DNA from: Tricholoma matsutake
Lineage: Eukaryota > Basidiomycota > Agaricomycetes > Agaricales > Tricholomataceae
Assembly (NCBI GenBank): GCA_026075535.2
Contig: AP026549.1
Span: 8,928,001-8,992,000 of the forward strand
Direction of reading: 5' to 3'
Length of the DNA: 64,000 nt
Part shown: piece after piece, positions 11,303 through 22,978 of the stretch
Layout: the number at the start of each line of letters is the position of its first letter
Position numbering within the stretch: position 1 is the first letter of the stretch
Translations under genes and position numbers: made by a program
The notes under the pieces: generated by a model
Told to the model about the DNA's origin: nothing
Database searches by the model: none
The model's input: only the letters and a program-made list of their open reading frames with translations

Positions 11303-12830
11303 GCCAAACAAAAATATCTGATTGGGGTTGCCTCACCTTTGTGAGATTACCAAATAAGTAATAGGTGTGCTGGTGTACTACTAGTAAATCAAGTGTAAAT
11401 ACCCAGCTGATAAGAGAGGAAGAATGGGAAAATTACAGAAGAGCCTTCAGTGCCCAAGGTAGCAGACACTGAAGGTGTATAGGAGGTGTGATGACTGAGG
11501 GAGTTGATCCTACAGGTCGCAAAACACCTCATCCACTTGTTTTACATGTGTGTGACAAGCTGGTTGATGATTTTGATCTGGGGAGTCACCCAAAATAGGC
11601 TGACACATGATGTGAAACTACCATATATAGAAGGACAGAGGGGGGGTCCCAGATGGCTGCTTAAAAAAAGTATGAGTGGATGTCTAAAATTTGCAGCCTG
11701 TCACCCCCTTGAGTGATGTGTCTTATTCTTTATTCTATAACTGTTTTGTGTAAATGGTGAGGCAATGATTCTGGAAATGAGTGATCCAAAATGTGTCAAC
11801 CTCAAAGAAGAACTGAATATTTTACTGTTCACCCTGACACCAGGTTCCATGGAGGTTAACTAGAAATAGCAAGATATTGCTATTTACTATAGATTGTCAT
11901 AACAACTGTAATTTATTTGAATATTTAAAAATATAATCACCTATTAAAATACAGGTAATTTATTAAATAAAAAACTTGGGTTAAAATGAGCATTGGATAT
12001 AAAATAAATACAATATCAGTGTCTCAAGAATGATATCTAAATAAAATATATTTTCTAAATAATAGCAAGATGCAGATACACTAGCATATGAGCAGTCAAA
12101 AAGAGCTGCGAAAATTAGTGTTGGTTAAAACCTAGAAAAAAGGATTTTTACCAGTTATATTGCATATCCTTCAAAAGATCTCATTACCATCTGGTCAAAT
12201 GTACCCAGCAAAAATAAACAGCTACAATCAAGAATATCATCTGCTGGCACTGCAATTTTTTATCCTTGGTACAAGTATTTCCCCTGATAAAATCCACCTC
12301 ATATCCATTCAAGTTATACTATGCTGTAGCAGATGATGCAGTGTAATTAATATGCAAACACATTTTATGAATCATAATTATATTTTGAGTGTGAGACATC
12401 AATTCAACATTATAGTATGATGACAATAAAAATATACTCTGCAAAAGTATTCCAACTTCTGAGATATATCAGTTTTAAAAATATTGTTCAGTGAAATATA
12501 AACATAGTTGGATATGTGCAGTCTTATTGTATGCTCAAACAACCTCTTATGTGATATTACATAAATTACATGATATGTTGCATAATATCACATAACTTAT
12601 ACAATATATCTAATATTGGGTAATGCTACTTTCAAGGTAGACCTCATCCATAATCCACCAACATTATGTGAGCAGTGTGACAACTACCAAAACAGTCAAA
12701 ATTCTGTAAAATTATACTTTGCATGTTCCTGGAACACTTTATACAAAATGTGCTTTCAGGGAAATGTAATAAAGTTGTTATAAATGGTCTTGAGATAGTC
12801 AATTTTACATAAAAATATGTGATCAAATCA
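11303..12830. other. AT-rich stretch without recognisable genes
   Basis: From about 11750 to 12800 the sequence is strongly AT-rich with many TAAAT and ATATT strings and small palindromes (for example 11868-11887). A short stretch at 11497-11600 reads GRKTPHPLVLHVCDKLVDDF with stops around it; it may be a coding relic, but I cannot name the family. Confidence 0.45.
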
Positions 12831-12867
12831 ATTTCGTGAAAATCCATCCTGACGCATCAATATTGGC

Positions 12868-13230
12868 ATGTTGTGTCTTGAGAAGTTCAGCAGCCTTAAT
12901 TGGTTGCATGGGAGGAAAACAGAAATTAACTCTCTCAAGGGTTGCAAGGCACCCAAGTTACATGCTGAGTGTAAGTCTTTCAAATGCCCTCCACCTGCAT
13001 TAAATTGCTGCTGCTGTTGTCTGCTACTTAGCAAACCAGATTTTGTCCACATCGGCACAATTCTTGAAGCGACTTGCAATGCTTGCAGTTTCTGGGTGAT
13101 CTTCTTGCCAAAGTTCCATTGCGAGCTTAACTTTATTGAGCAATGCTGGGGCTATGCAAAACAACTTTATTGCTTGAACCCAGAATCATCGCAAGAGGAC
13201 CACCTCGAGAGGAATGTGTTAGAGCCTTAG
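12868..13230 (+). pseudogene. DDE-type (Tc1/mariner/IS630-like) transposase C-terminal relic
   Basis: The frame contains FLPKFHCELNFIEQCWGYAK, the segment around the last catalytic acidic residue of Tc1/IS630-type transposases (N-F-I-E in place of N-P-I-E). It is preceded by PDFVHIGTILEATC and followed by LERNVLEP. Only this C-terminal part is present, and Cys runs (CCCCC) and missing upstream parts show decay. The frame stops exactly where the Gypsy-2 LTR begins (13231), so the LTR probably inserted into this transposase gene. Confidence 0.7.
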
Positions 13231-13900
13231 TGTTAAGGGCAAAGCCTCAACTACTCGATCTAGTCGATGTCGTCCAACGAGGTGCTTCCTCATTGAGTCA
13301 TTCGGTACTAGTCTTACTTGGAGCATCCAATGTAAGATGATAGTACACCTCTAGCAGGGCTTCTGTGTAGAGTCATCTGGGTTCACACACTAAGGGGCTT
13401 CCTTAGTGGTTTCGAGTGAGTTCACGTACTAAGGGGATTCCTTAGTAGTTTCAAATGAGCTTGCAAGTTAAGGCTGTAGATTGCCTAGATCTAAACTAAG
13501 GACATCCCTACTACGAGTTGCAGTACTTATACTACAAGGGAGGTCCTTATTGTCTAATCAGAAAGATAGATGTGTATCAAGTAAGAATAGAAACAATAGG
13601 CCTCATGCCTTGCATGAGGCATCTGATGTCAATTGTGAGAGTCCAATGTCATGGACCTCATGTCAAGGGGCTGTCACATCACAGCATGTGTGGGAATGGG
13701 TTCGGGTGCATGGAGTCACCATGCGTCAAGGGTGCCTTCCACAGGAAGGGGATCGAATGCATGTTGTTGGCATGCATTGTGTGTGTGTCTGGTGTCAAGG
13801 GCATGCTCTAAGCATGAATCAGGAGTGCCTCCTGTCTGGAGGGGATCATCGGGTATGTCGGGTTGGTCAGGTTCCATGAGTTACAAGGAAAATTGTAACA
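13231..13900 (-). repeat. 3' LTR of Gypsy-2
   Basis: On the plus strand it starts TGTTAAGG and ends TTGTAACA, so it has TG...CA ends, and a polypurine tract adjoins it. Its partner LTR is not in the window. Inside, a motif (CTAAGGGG(C/A)TTCCTTAGTxGTTTC) repeats at 13390-13460. Confidence 0.65.
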
Positions 13901-14353
13901 TTACCCCCTCGTTATGGTCAAAAGTTCCACACTTTGACCTAAATCTTCGTTCCTCCTCTGGGGTCAAATCGGTTGTGGTGTGAGTATGTCATGGCATTGG
14001 CGTCTGGGTGTGGGATGGAGGGACTGTTCATGTCCAAGCTTGGACCATGATCAGGTTCTTTTCATTCTATACTGCCCCTAGTAGTGGTGTCAAGGAGTCG
14101 GTGATGTCGTCAGAAGGGGAGGGGTCTGTAGGGTCTGTGCAGTATCAAGGGCAATCACCATAGTTTTACATCTTTGTGGATGCTCGGTAGTTTAACATCT
14201 CTGCAGATGGTCGGTAGTTTAACGTCTTTGCAGATGATCGGTAGTTTAACGTCTTTGCAGACGATTGCTTCGCACCTAGTTGTGCTCAGTAGTCAGGGGT
14301 GTCGATATGTGGGGGTGTCAGCTGGAATGCAGCAATGTCCCCAGTTCTCCATG
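13901..14353 (-). other. Gypsy-2 non-coding region between accessory frame and LTR
   Basis: It contains the polypurine tract at 13901-13910 and a tandem array at 14163-14272: about four ~29-bp units containing CGGTAGTTTAACGTCTTTGC. No frame is recognised. Confidence 0.55.
14163..14272. repeat. ~29-bp tandem repeat in Gypsy-2 3' region
   Basis: Units containing CGGTAGTTTAACGTCTTTGC followed by AGATGAT repeat about four times with small differences. Confidence 0.8.
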
Positions 14354-14755
14354 TCATCTGAATAAGAGCTGCCTTGCCAGCTCAAATCCACTTTCTTCAT
14401 CGTAGTGGGTGTTCCACTGAAGGTCATTCCACAGTAGTGGGCCAATTCCCACTAGTGGTCTCCTGCTTGGGGTCAGACCATTGCAGTTGATAACAAACTC
14501 TTCAGGGAAGTAGTCCTCATTGTCTAATTCTCCTTCGAAGCACCATTCCTTGAATTGTGCTTTTACCCAGGTTAGGTCCATCTTTGTGCTCCTCCATGCA
14601 TAGAGGCAGCATCTTGGGCAAGTTGAGGATACTCTTCTTATCCAGTTGTCTCTTGTTAACCAGAATGTGATTCCATGGGGGCATTCCCAAGAGGGTTGCC
14701 CTGGCAGTCTGTTTGTTCTTGGTGACTGGTCAATGGCTTGTTGTCCAGTCGCCAT
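14354..14755 (-). CDS. Accessory ORF between Gypsy-2 pol and 3' LTR, unknown function
   Basis: An intact frame of about 133 codons from ATG 14753-14755 to TGA 14354-14356 lies downstream of the pol stop (14898-14900) and upstream of the 3' LTR, on the element's coding strand. The product is Trp-rich with Cys/His positions (WECPHG, CPRCC) and acidic stretches (EGELDNEDYFPEEF). I see no signal peptide or membrane helix, so it is not an obvious env. It is still open although pol is riddled with stops, which could mean selection or chance. The family is not recognised. Confidence 0.45.
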   Translation of the reverse strand: MATGQQAIDQSPRTNRLPGQPSWECPHGITFWLTRDNWIRRVSSTCPRCCLYAWRSTKMDLTWVKAQFKEWCFEGELDNEDYFPEEFVINCNGLTPSRRPLVGIGPLLWNDLQWNTHYDEESGFELARQLLFR

Positions 14756-14897
14756 GTTCTTTTTGTATTTATCAATGGAGGGGGTGAGGGTGAATGTGAA
14801 GGGCGTCAATGTTCGATGGGTCTCAGGTCGATTGTCATCTAGCAGGTATCAGGGGTGTCGTTGTGCTGTGTTCAGGAAAGGGGGTTTTCAGTTCACG

Positions 14898-14960
14898 TTA
14901 GAGGTGGTACCTCTTCTTATATGCCATCAGGATCTCAGGGGCATTCTTCAAGTTTGATTC
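14898..14960 (-). pseudogene. Gypsy-2 pol C-terminus (chromodomain tail), split off by Gypsy-1
   Basis: Read on the minus strand these bases give ESNLKNAPEILMAYKKRYHL and stop. This continues the chromodomain at 22979-23090, which breaks off after AWEP. Joining both sides across Gypsy-1 restores W-E-P-E-S-N-L, so the pieces were once contiguous. Confidence 0.85.
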
Positions 14961-15326
14961 TGTAAGGGGACTAGGGGGGTGCCCTGTGTGTTTCTTCTAT
15001 TTTTTACGTTCATTCTATATTTTTCCTCACTTCATTTCCTTCTGTTCTTCATTTTCAATGATTTTTCCGGATTTTATTACTAATTTTCCCTTTCTATCAT
15101 GTTTGTGCATGTTGACAGTTTTATATTTAGAGGCGGAGCACCCCTTCCGACACCTACCCCTTAGTATGATGTCATTTGGCAGCCTTGATCTGCCTATCTC
15201 CGCCTTTTCTATTTTTAGGTTATTATTTGATTTTTGTTGTCTTCACATATACTGGGCATCGGCAAAGGGATCCTTAGAGTTTTCTCTTTGGATTTCCCTT
15301 TGCTAGAGGCTGAGGTTGCCCTTATA
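14961..15326 (+). repeat. 5' LTR of Gypsy-1
   Basis: Same length as the 3' copy (366 bp) and nearly identical. It retains CpG at ACGTTC, TCCGG and CCGCC, where the 3' copy shows CA or TG. Confidence 0.93.
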
Positions 15327-16249
15327 GTAGAAAACTCTCCCCTAAGGCCCAAAATCGTGAATGCACTGCCCAAGATAGGCAGGTACAGAGTGGACGACGC
15401 TTCTCAAAGCTCCACAGACTCCCTACACACCGTTCCAGACAGTCTCGCCTTTACTGCGCCGCCATTTTCGCCAAACACACCCCCTAGTGACATGGACACA
15501 TCAGAGCACCTCGACGTGCTTGAAAGGGATGTTTCCGGAATATGCGCACAAATCGATTCGCTTAAATCTACAATCGAAAACTTTGTCAGGACCCTCCAGA
15601 CTAACCCTACAACCAATATTCCCCCCATTGCGACTCCAAGCACACCCAACAATGACATACCACCAAACGCGCCCACTAAAGAGCGTGCCCAGATCAAACC
15701 ATCCCCCCCTGCTGAATTTAATGGCACATGTGTGCAGGGGCGTGCCTTCCTTAATTCCTGTGAGTTATACATCAGTCTCCAATCACATCAATTTGTTGAT
15801 GAGGCTGCAAAAATTTATTGGGCCTTCACATACATGAAATCTGAATGCGCCTATCTCTATGTGGACTGTATTCTGCGTCAAACTAAAGAACTCAGTTCTC
15901 TACCTTTCTCCACTTGGGGTGACTTTTGAGCCGAGTTTGTACACCAATTTTGTCCCCTCAACAAGTGCCACCGAGCAGTGACATGACTTGAGTCATCCTC
16001 TTACCACCAGGCACGTCGATCCGTGGATGATTATATCAATGAGTTTAAGGATTTGGTGGACATGGCAGGATATGGCAGTAATTTACACTCCTCCACCTAT
16101 TCCGATTGGACTCACTGGAGTCCAGTGGATTCCGGTTATTTCGACCAGATTCTGGTTACTCCAGATGCCCAACTTAGAGTATATACCCTAATGGATAGTC
16201 AAATTTCAAGTCTTAAGTTGTCAAAGTGCCTACAAAATATATTTGTGCA

Positions 16250-16335
16250 GAGTAAGAATTGAACTCAAGACATCTTGATTAGAGTGATCACATGACAAAC
16301 CAAACATGTGTGCTTACCCAGTTGAGCCACAGGAG
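16250..16335 (-). ncRNA. E1 tRNA-like unit L (outward-facing)
   Basis: Read on the minus strand: A box TGGCTCAACTGG, then about 50 nt, then a B-box-like GAGTTCAATTC, then TATTTTG about 25 nt on. These match Pol III internal promoter boxes and a T-run terminator. I cannot fold a clean cloverleaf, so I call it tRNA-like, not a tRNA gene. Confidence 0.6.
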
Positions 16336-16441
16336 AATTATTAGTTAGTAATATAATGTTTATTCATGACACTCTAATTTTTTTCGAAGTAGTTAAGATC
16401 AAAAATTTTTAATTAAGGGAGTTTTATTTATATACATAAAA

Positions 16442-16600
16442 AGCTAACCCCTCGTGCCGAACGTGAGAGGGGAGGTAAAAATGATGAAAAAAATCCCTCC
16501 CCCAGGCAAAATGGGGGAGGGGGGGCACAATACTAATAAATAATTAAAAGTACAAAAAAAATCCCTCCCCACACGAAGTGCAGGGGAGGGGGAGGGGATG
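16442..16600. repeat. G-rich hairpin cluster in E1
   Basis: Three successive stem-loops of the form CCCCTC-loop-GAGGGG occur (near 16448-16473, 16495-16525 and 16560-16596), separated by AT-rich spacers. The same kind of cluster lies beside tRNA-like unit L in E2, E3 and E4. Confidence 0.75.
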
Positions 16601-17814
16601 CAACCCTGCTGTTGTCTGTCCTTCCACCAATGATCCACCCCACAAGCAGTTGCTCATGAGGCTGGGGGTAGGTGGCTTGTCGTCATTGTCATTCCACCTG
16701 CGATCCACCCCATGAGCAGTTGCTTGTGAGGCTGGGGGCAGGTGGTGCATTGTCGTCTCCTATCCCTGCACCTGGGCATCATTCCACCCATGTTCCACCC
16801 CATGAGCAGTTGCTCATGAGGCTGGAGGTGGGTGGCTTGTCGTTGTTGTTGTTCCACCCATGATCCACCCCACGAGCAGTTGCTTGTGAGGCTGGGGGTG
16901 GGTGGTGCATTGTCATCTCCTATCCCTGCACCTGGGCATCATTCCACCCACATTCCACCCCACAAGCAGTTGCTCGTGAGGCTGGAGGTGGGTGGCTTGT
17001 CATCATTGTTGTTCCACCTGTGATCCACCCCATGAGCAGTTGGTTGTGAGGCTGGGGGTGGGTGGTGTGTCGTCATTGTTGCACCTGGGCGTCATTCCAC
17101 CCATGTTCCACCCCACGAGCAGTTGCTCGTGAGGCTGGAGGTGGGTGGCTTGTTGTTGTTGGTCGCCATTGTCCCCCATTTGGATTTCTGTCTTTTTTTT
17201 TTTTTTTGGGGGGGGGGAGGGGTTTGGGCGCATCAGTGCAACGTGGTGTGTGTACAGGGGTTGGTGGGTGTTTACTAGGCAGGTATCCCCCTTCTGGGGT
17301 CTCCTGGCATCCCTCTGCACCCACCTAGCCCATGTTGACAGCCTCACATCCCATTTGAATGGGGAGGAGAGGATCAGGTGGGCATGGGCATGGGTTGCAC
17401 ATTTTTCCATTGCACGTTTTCCATTGCAGCAGGTCATCCCCAGTAGTATATAGCCTAAAACCAATAAATTAAAATTAGTTGATTGATAAAAAGAAAAATA
17501 AAAAATAAAAAAACTTATCTATGGCCCAAATGACAATTGCCATTGTTTGGGCCCACATTCCATCCAGTCGGCTCGTTTGAAGGTGGTGGTGATGGTGGGA
17601 GTGGGTGTGGGAATGGTGGTGGCGGGTGCGCATGCAGTGGTGGTGGTAGAGTGGAGAGGAGGAGGAGGTGGCATTGACAACGGTGGTGGTGGTTGTGAGC
17701 TGGCAGTCACGTGTCACGTGTCATGCAATATGCATGTGTGTGTATTCTGTTAATGGCTGTAACTATGCACCTTGGTTGGGTAATAAAAGTATTAGATGTA
17801 TGTAGATGAATAAT

Positions 17815-17895
17815 GACCCAGTAGCTCAGTGGTTAAGTGTGCTGTTATGTGTGCAGACCCAAGGTCCCAAGGTCGAGTGTTCAATTCTTGTTGCA
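17815..17895 (+). ncRNA. E1 tRNA-like unit R (outward-facing)
   Basis: A box TAGCTCAGTGG at 17822-17832 matches the eukaryotic A-box consensus. The B-box-like GTGTTCAATTC is at 17877-17887, 55 nt on. The downstream T-run is only CTTTATTT, so termination is less convincing here than in the other copies. Confidence 0.55.
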
Positions 17896-18711
17896 CGTCA
17901 AAACTTTATTTGGGAAAGCACATGCATTCCAGTTATTCCGGTTATGCTAGTGCTGTGCATCCGGTTGATCTGACTGTTCCAGGTAAAAATGAGTCCGGGT
18001 AGATTCCAGGGATTCCAGAGGTAAAGTTGACCCCCCAGTCCGACTGGAATTATGAATTGTGAGAAAAATATATGTAAATGGAATTGACCAGAATTCTGGA
18101 AATTCTGATCAGAATGGGCATTCCAACTGGAATCCGACCAGAATAGGTGGAGGAGTGTAATGTACTCGGATATGGGAGTGGGCTACCAGTGGTGGTGAAG
18201 TTCCGATGGGGCCTCAACTGAGAAATTCAGGACCAGATTGCACAGATGTTGGAAGGGTGCCCAGCGGACGATGATATCTATGCTTGGTATGAAGCTGCTT
18301 CACTCTGCGACAAGAACCGACTCACAAATGTGGCGTTTAATGCTGCATTCCATGCTCCAACTACCACTCATGCACCCTACACCTTCAATCGAACCCTTCC
18401 CCGCCTTAACCCCATTCCTGTTCATCAAACTCCCACACCAGCTGTCAATGTCCCAGTACCAATGGATGTTGATGCAGCCCACAGCCGTGCACATAGGTTG
18501 GATCTCTGCTACCATTGTGGGGAAACTGGGCACAGGGCTGGAGTGTGTCCCCATCGTCAGGATATCCGCATGCTCACCCCCAAGGGGCGAGATGAACTCC
18601 TCCAAGACTTGTTGGCGCTTGTAGATGTCAAGGAAGCAAAGGATCAGGTTGCAGAGGAGATCAAGTTGGAAGTTGTAGAGGAGCAGGATTTTTCTATTTG
18701 CAGCGAGTGAA

Positions 18712-21700
18712 TTGTATGCCCTCACTGCCTGTCCATAACCACTTTGAAGTCTTGTCAGTTGAATCCCCAGAGAATGAATTCATTTCTGTGACTGTTCCCC
18801 TCTCTGACCCTTCAAAGTTGGCTGAAGATGTACCTGCTCTTCCCATCTCTCCCTCTGCTCCACACCCCAAAATTAAATCATGGGAGCATAAACTACCATG
18901 CAAATATATTGTTGCATCCATCCCCTCTACACATTCCTTGAACCTAGCAATCAAACTGCAGATGACCGACACTGGACAGATACTCGGAGTCTCTGCGCTC
19001 CTGGACTCTGGTGCAACCAGTCTCTTCATTGATGCCAATCTCGCACAACAACATCGCCTAAATACTCGCTCACTCTCGCGTCCGATACCTGTGTATAATG
19101 TGGATGGGTCCCCAAATGAAGCTGGTGCCATCCAAGAGGTTGTAGACCTGGTCCTCCATTACAAAGATCGTAGTGAGCATGCCCTTTTTGCTGTCACTCA
19201 ATTAGGAAAGCAAAAGGTGATTTTGGGCTATCCATGGCTTTGAGACCATAACCCGGAGGTTGACTGGCGTACTGGGGAGGTTACCATGAGCCAATGTCCA
19301 TCCCGCTGTCGCACTTGTTTCACAGAAGCCAGGCAAGAACATTGTGGACAGAAGGCCGGGATACGATGTACTCAGAAGTGTTGTGCCAGACCCCTGCCTA
19401 TACCTGAAGTGGAGTTGGAAGGGGTTCCTGATCTGATGCTGGACTCGGATGATGATGATGATGATGAGGAGCCAGAGGAAGTGGAGGAAGGTGATTGGAT
19501 CTTCTACACTGCGATTCATCCATTGCATGAGGTGTGTGCTACATTGAACATATCCCAATGCCTCACTGAGGCCTTCCACAAAAACAATGCTGCTAAATCC
19601 ACTACTAATTCCTTGCTCCCTCATCTCCATGTGTTTGGAGATGTGTTCTCCAAGGAATCATTTGACTCTCTCCCTGCATGCAAGCCATGGGATCACACAA
19701 TCAAACTCACCCCCAGTGCAACGCCTTCATCCTGCAAGGTCTATCCTCTCTCTCCTGAAGAACAACAACAGCTTGACCAGTTCATCAATGAACACCTGGC
19801 CTCTGGATGTATTCGACCATAGAAGTCACCCATGGCCTCTCCCTTTTTCTTTGTCAAGAAGAAGGATGGCTCACTTCGACTGGTTCAAGACTACAGAAGG
19901 CTCAACAACATCACAGTCAAAAATCACTACCCATTACCTCTCATCTCTGAACTTGTGAACCAGCTCTGTGGAGCCCGATACTTCACCAAGCTTGACATCC
20001 GTTGGGGCTACCATAATGTGAGGATAAAGGAGGGAGATGAGTGGAAGGCAGCCTTTCGTACCAACCATGGTCTTTTTGAACCACTTGTCATGTTCTTTGG
20101 CCTTACTAATAGTCCTGCCACCTTTCAGACCATGATGAACAACATTTTCCACAACCTCATCCTTGAAGGCATTGTCTGCATCTATCTCGACGACATCCTC
20201 ATCTTCACTCGCACAGTTGAAGAGCACTGTCGCATCACGTGCCTCATCCTAGAATGGCTTTGACAGTACAAACTCTACCTTTGTCAGGACAAGTGCAAGT
20301 TTGAGAAGACCAAGATCGAGTACCTCGGCCTGATTATCTCAGAGGGTCAGGTGGAGATGGATCCTATCAAGGTGAACAGGGTCACAGCTTGGCTGATGCC
20401 CACGAACAAGAAAGAGGTGCAGTCTTTCCTGGGCTTCATCAATTTCTATTGGTGTTTTATCAAGGATTTCTCACATCATGCACGACCACTGTTCAACTTG
20501 ACAGGAAAGGAGGCATGGAGGTGGGATAATGCACAACAGGAGGCATTCAAAAGGCTTAAAGAGATGGTCAATTCCACTCCCATCCTTACCTTTGCTGACA
20601 ATTCGCATCCTTTTCGTGTAGAAGCCAACAGTTCTGACTTTGCAACGGGCACTGTGTTGTCTCAGCAGTCTCTGGAGGACCAGAAGTGGCATCCTGTTGT
20701 GTTCTACTCCAAAAGCCTTAGTGCTGTAGAGTGAAATTACGAGATCCATGACAAGGAGATGTTGGTGATAATGTGTGCGCTTGAGGAGTGGCAACACTTC
20801 CTCAAGGGTGCCCGACACAAGGTGGAAATTTGGACGGATCACAAGAATCTTGAGTACTTTATGATGGCCAAGAAATTGAACCGTCATCAAGCTTGTTGGT
20901 CCCTGTATCTATCCAGATTTGACTTCTCCTTGCACCACCATCCGGGTCACAGCATGGGGAAGACCAATGCCCTCTCCCGACATGCAGACCATGGGGATGG
21001 CAGTGATGACAACCAAAACATTGTGTTGTTGCAGCCAGACCTGTTCACCATTCAGGCACTGGAAGGCATTGCACCCCAGGGCGAGGAGCAGCACATCCTA
21101 TGTGACATTCATCACACAAACCATAGCAGTTTACATGAGGATGTTGTTGCCCGAGCTGTTAAAGAACTGAGGAAGGGATCCACCCTTTCCTTGCATGTGG
21201 CAGAGTGGGCTGAAAAAGAGGACTTGTTGTATTTCAGGGACCGCATCTACATTCCCAATGACCCAGACCTTCACCGGTGCATCATATCCCAACACCATGA
21301 CTCACAGATTGCTGGTCATCCTGGACACTGGAAGACCTTGGAGCTCACCTCATGGAATTATTGGTGGCCACAAATGTCATGGCTCATTGGTCAGTATTGT
21401 CACACTTGTGACCTTTGCTTATGCACCAAGGTTCCTCGTCGCAAACCCATTGGCGAGCTACACCCTCTTCCTGTTCCAGAGAGTCATTGGGATGTTGTCA
21501 GCGTCGACTTTGTGGTGGAGTTGCCAGAGTTGAATGGGTTTGATGCAGTGATGTGCACAGTTGATTCAGTGGGGAAACGTGCTCACTTCATTCCCACTCA
21601 CACCACTGTCAGTGCCCTGGGTGATGCCCGACTCTACCTCCACCATGTGTGGAAATTACATGGACTTCCTGGTGTTTTCCTCTCTGATTGTGGCCCTCAG

Positions 21701-22516
21701 TTCATGGCAGAGCTCACTCACGAGCTGTACCAACTCCTGGGGATCAAACTCCTTGCTTTGACTGCTTATCACCCACAAACTGATGGCCAGACTGAGCAAG
21801 TCAACCAGGAACTGGAGCAGTACATCCGCATCTTTGTCAATGAATGCCAGGACGATTGGGATGATCTTCTCCCCTTGGCCGAGTTTGGATACAACAACCA
21901 TGTCCATGCTTCCACTCAACAGACCCCTTTCCTCTTAGACACTGGATGGCATCCATGCATGGGATTTGAACCTCGCCAAACTCCCTCACACATCGAGACG
22001 GTGAATGAGTTCACAGAATGCATGCAGGATAGCTTGGAGGAGGCAAAGGCGAAGGACGACATGGCACACTTTTACAACCAACGCCATTCTCCAACCCCTC
22101 AGTACAAGGTTGGTGATCAAGTTTATCTTGACTCCAGTGACATCTCCACTACACGTACATCCAAGAAACTCGCTCATTGCTTCCTGGGACCTTTCCCCAT
22201 CGTCAAGTGTGTTGGAATGCATGCCTATCATCTATGCCTCCCAGCCTCCATGTCCAGACTCCACCCAGTCTTCCATGTTGTCAAACTCCTTCCAGCTACC
22301 CCAGATCCATTCCTGGGATGCCATTCACACCCACCACCGCCGCCTACAGTGATCGAGGGAGAACCCCAATATGAAGTCGAGTCAATCTTGGACAGCCATT
22401 TGCATCGAGGAAAACTCCAGTATTTGGTGCATTGGAAGAGTTATGGGTATGAGGAGAACTCATGGGTCGAAGAGTCTGATGTGAATGCCCCTCGGTTAGT
22501 CAAGGAGTTCCACTGA
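18712..22516 (+). pseudogene. Gypsy-1 pol: protease, RT, RNase H, integrase, chromodomain
   Basis: Domains run in order. Protease has LLDSGATSLFID (near 19000). RT has [20 protein letters not shown] and the active site YLDDILIF (near 20185). RNase H has EANSSDFATGTVLSQQ and IWTDHKNLEYF. The integrase zinc finger is H-x-H...CHTCDLC (21290-21420), and the core has SVDFVVELP, LSDCGPQF and the NQELEQY acidic residue. The chromodomain is YEVESILDSHLHRGKLQYLV...ENSWVEESDV, to TGA 22514-22516. Stops at 19241, 20261 and 20732 (TGA, Arg expected) and 19820 (TAG) kill it. The last 585 codons are unbroken, so the lesions are few and recent. Confidence 0.92.
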
Positions 22517-22612
22517 TGGCACACTGCTGCACCGCGTCGCATTCAAGTCATGGACTTTGGTTGTATGCGATTTAGAATGCATCGGGGCGATGCATCTTAG
22601 AGAGAGGGGTGA

Positions 22613-22978
22613 TGTAAGGGGACTAGGGGGGTGCCCTGTGTGTTTCTCCTATTTTTTACATTCATTCTATATTTTTCCTCACTTCATTTCCTTCTATTCT
22701 TCATTTTCTATGATTTTTCTGGATTTTATTACTAATTTTCCCTTTCTATCATGTTTGTGCATGTTGACAGTTTTATATTTAGAGGCGGAGCACCCCTTCC
22801 GACACCTACCCCTTAGTATGATGTCATTTGGCAGCCTTGATCTGCCTATCTCCACCTTTTCTATTTTTAGGTTATTATTTGATTTTTGTTGTCTTCACAT
22901 ATACTGGGCATCGGCAAAGGGATCCTTAGAGTTTTCTCTTTGGATTTCCCTTTGCTAGAGGCTGAGGTTGCCCTTATA
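22613..22978 (+). repeat. 3' LTR of Gypsy-1
   Basis: 366 bp, preceded by the polypurine tract AGAGAGAGGGGTGA (22599-22612). It ends CCCTTATA like the 5' copy. Confidence 0.93.

Larger units (their letters stand above)
16076..18167. mobile_element. E1: hAT-like element with two outward tRNA-like units
   Basis: The left end CAGTAATTTACACTCCTCC and the inverted right end GAGTACATTACACTCCTCC form terminal inverted repeats. They are flanked by a perfect 8-bp duplication GGATATGG (16068-16075 and 18168-18175) within Gypsy-1 gag. Order inside: subterminal GACTCC/GATTCC-type repeats, tRNA-like unit L (minus), G-rich hairpins, an array with CACGAGCAGTTGCTCGTGAGG-like units encoding an LLVGW peptide on the minus strand, a GGGCCCAAAC palindrome (17523-17554), tRNA-like unit R (plus), and subterminal repeats. 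No transposase is recognised. The 2092-bp insertion breaks gag. Confidence 0.85.
15492..18711 (+). pseudogene. Gypsy-1 gag, interrupted by element E1
   Basis: The frame from ATG 15492 (MDTSEHLDVLERDVSG) has a coiled-coil-like N-terminus and the retrotransposon Gag core (PAEFNG, GRAFLNSCELYI, DEAAKIYWAFTYMKS). It continues past TGA at 15927 and 15984 to RRSVDDYINEFKDLVDMAGY, where E1 is inserted (16076-18167). It resumes after E1 and TGA 18219 with IQDQIAQMLEGCPADDDIYAWYEAA. It ends with a CCHC zinc knuckle, CYHCGETGHRAGVC (about 18508-18550), and TGA 18709-18711. Pol lies in the -1 frame relative to the end of gag. The three TGA codons fall where Arg is expected. Confidence 0.88.
14961..22978 (+). 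mobile_element. Gypsy-1: Ty3/Gypsy chromodomain retrotransposon
   Basis: Two 366-bp LTRs (14961-15326 and 22613-22978) enclose gag, protease, reverse transcriptase, RNase H, integrase and chromodomain on the plus strand. The flanks are GATTC on the left and GATTT on the right, a 5-bp target duplication with one C/T difference. I count about six differences between the LTRs (under 2%), at least three of them at CpG, so the insertion is fairly young. It sits in the Gypsy-2 chromodomain and is itself interrupted by E1. The LTRs start TGTAAGGG and end CCCTTATA. Confidence 0.93.

Noticed and set aside
11868..11887. Near-palindrome AATAGCAAGATATTGCTATT
   Set aside because: Short, in AT-rich DNA where such palindromes are expected by chance.
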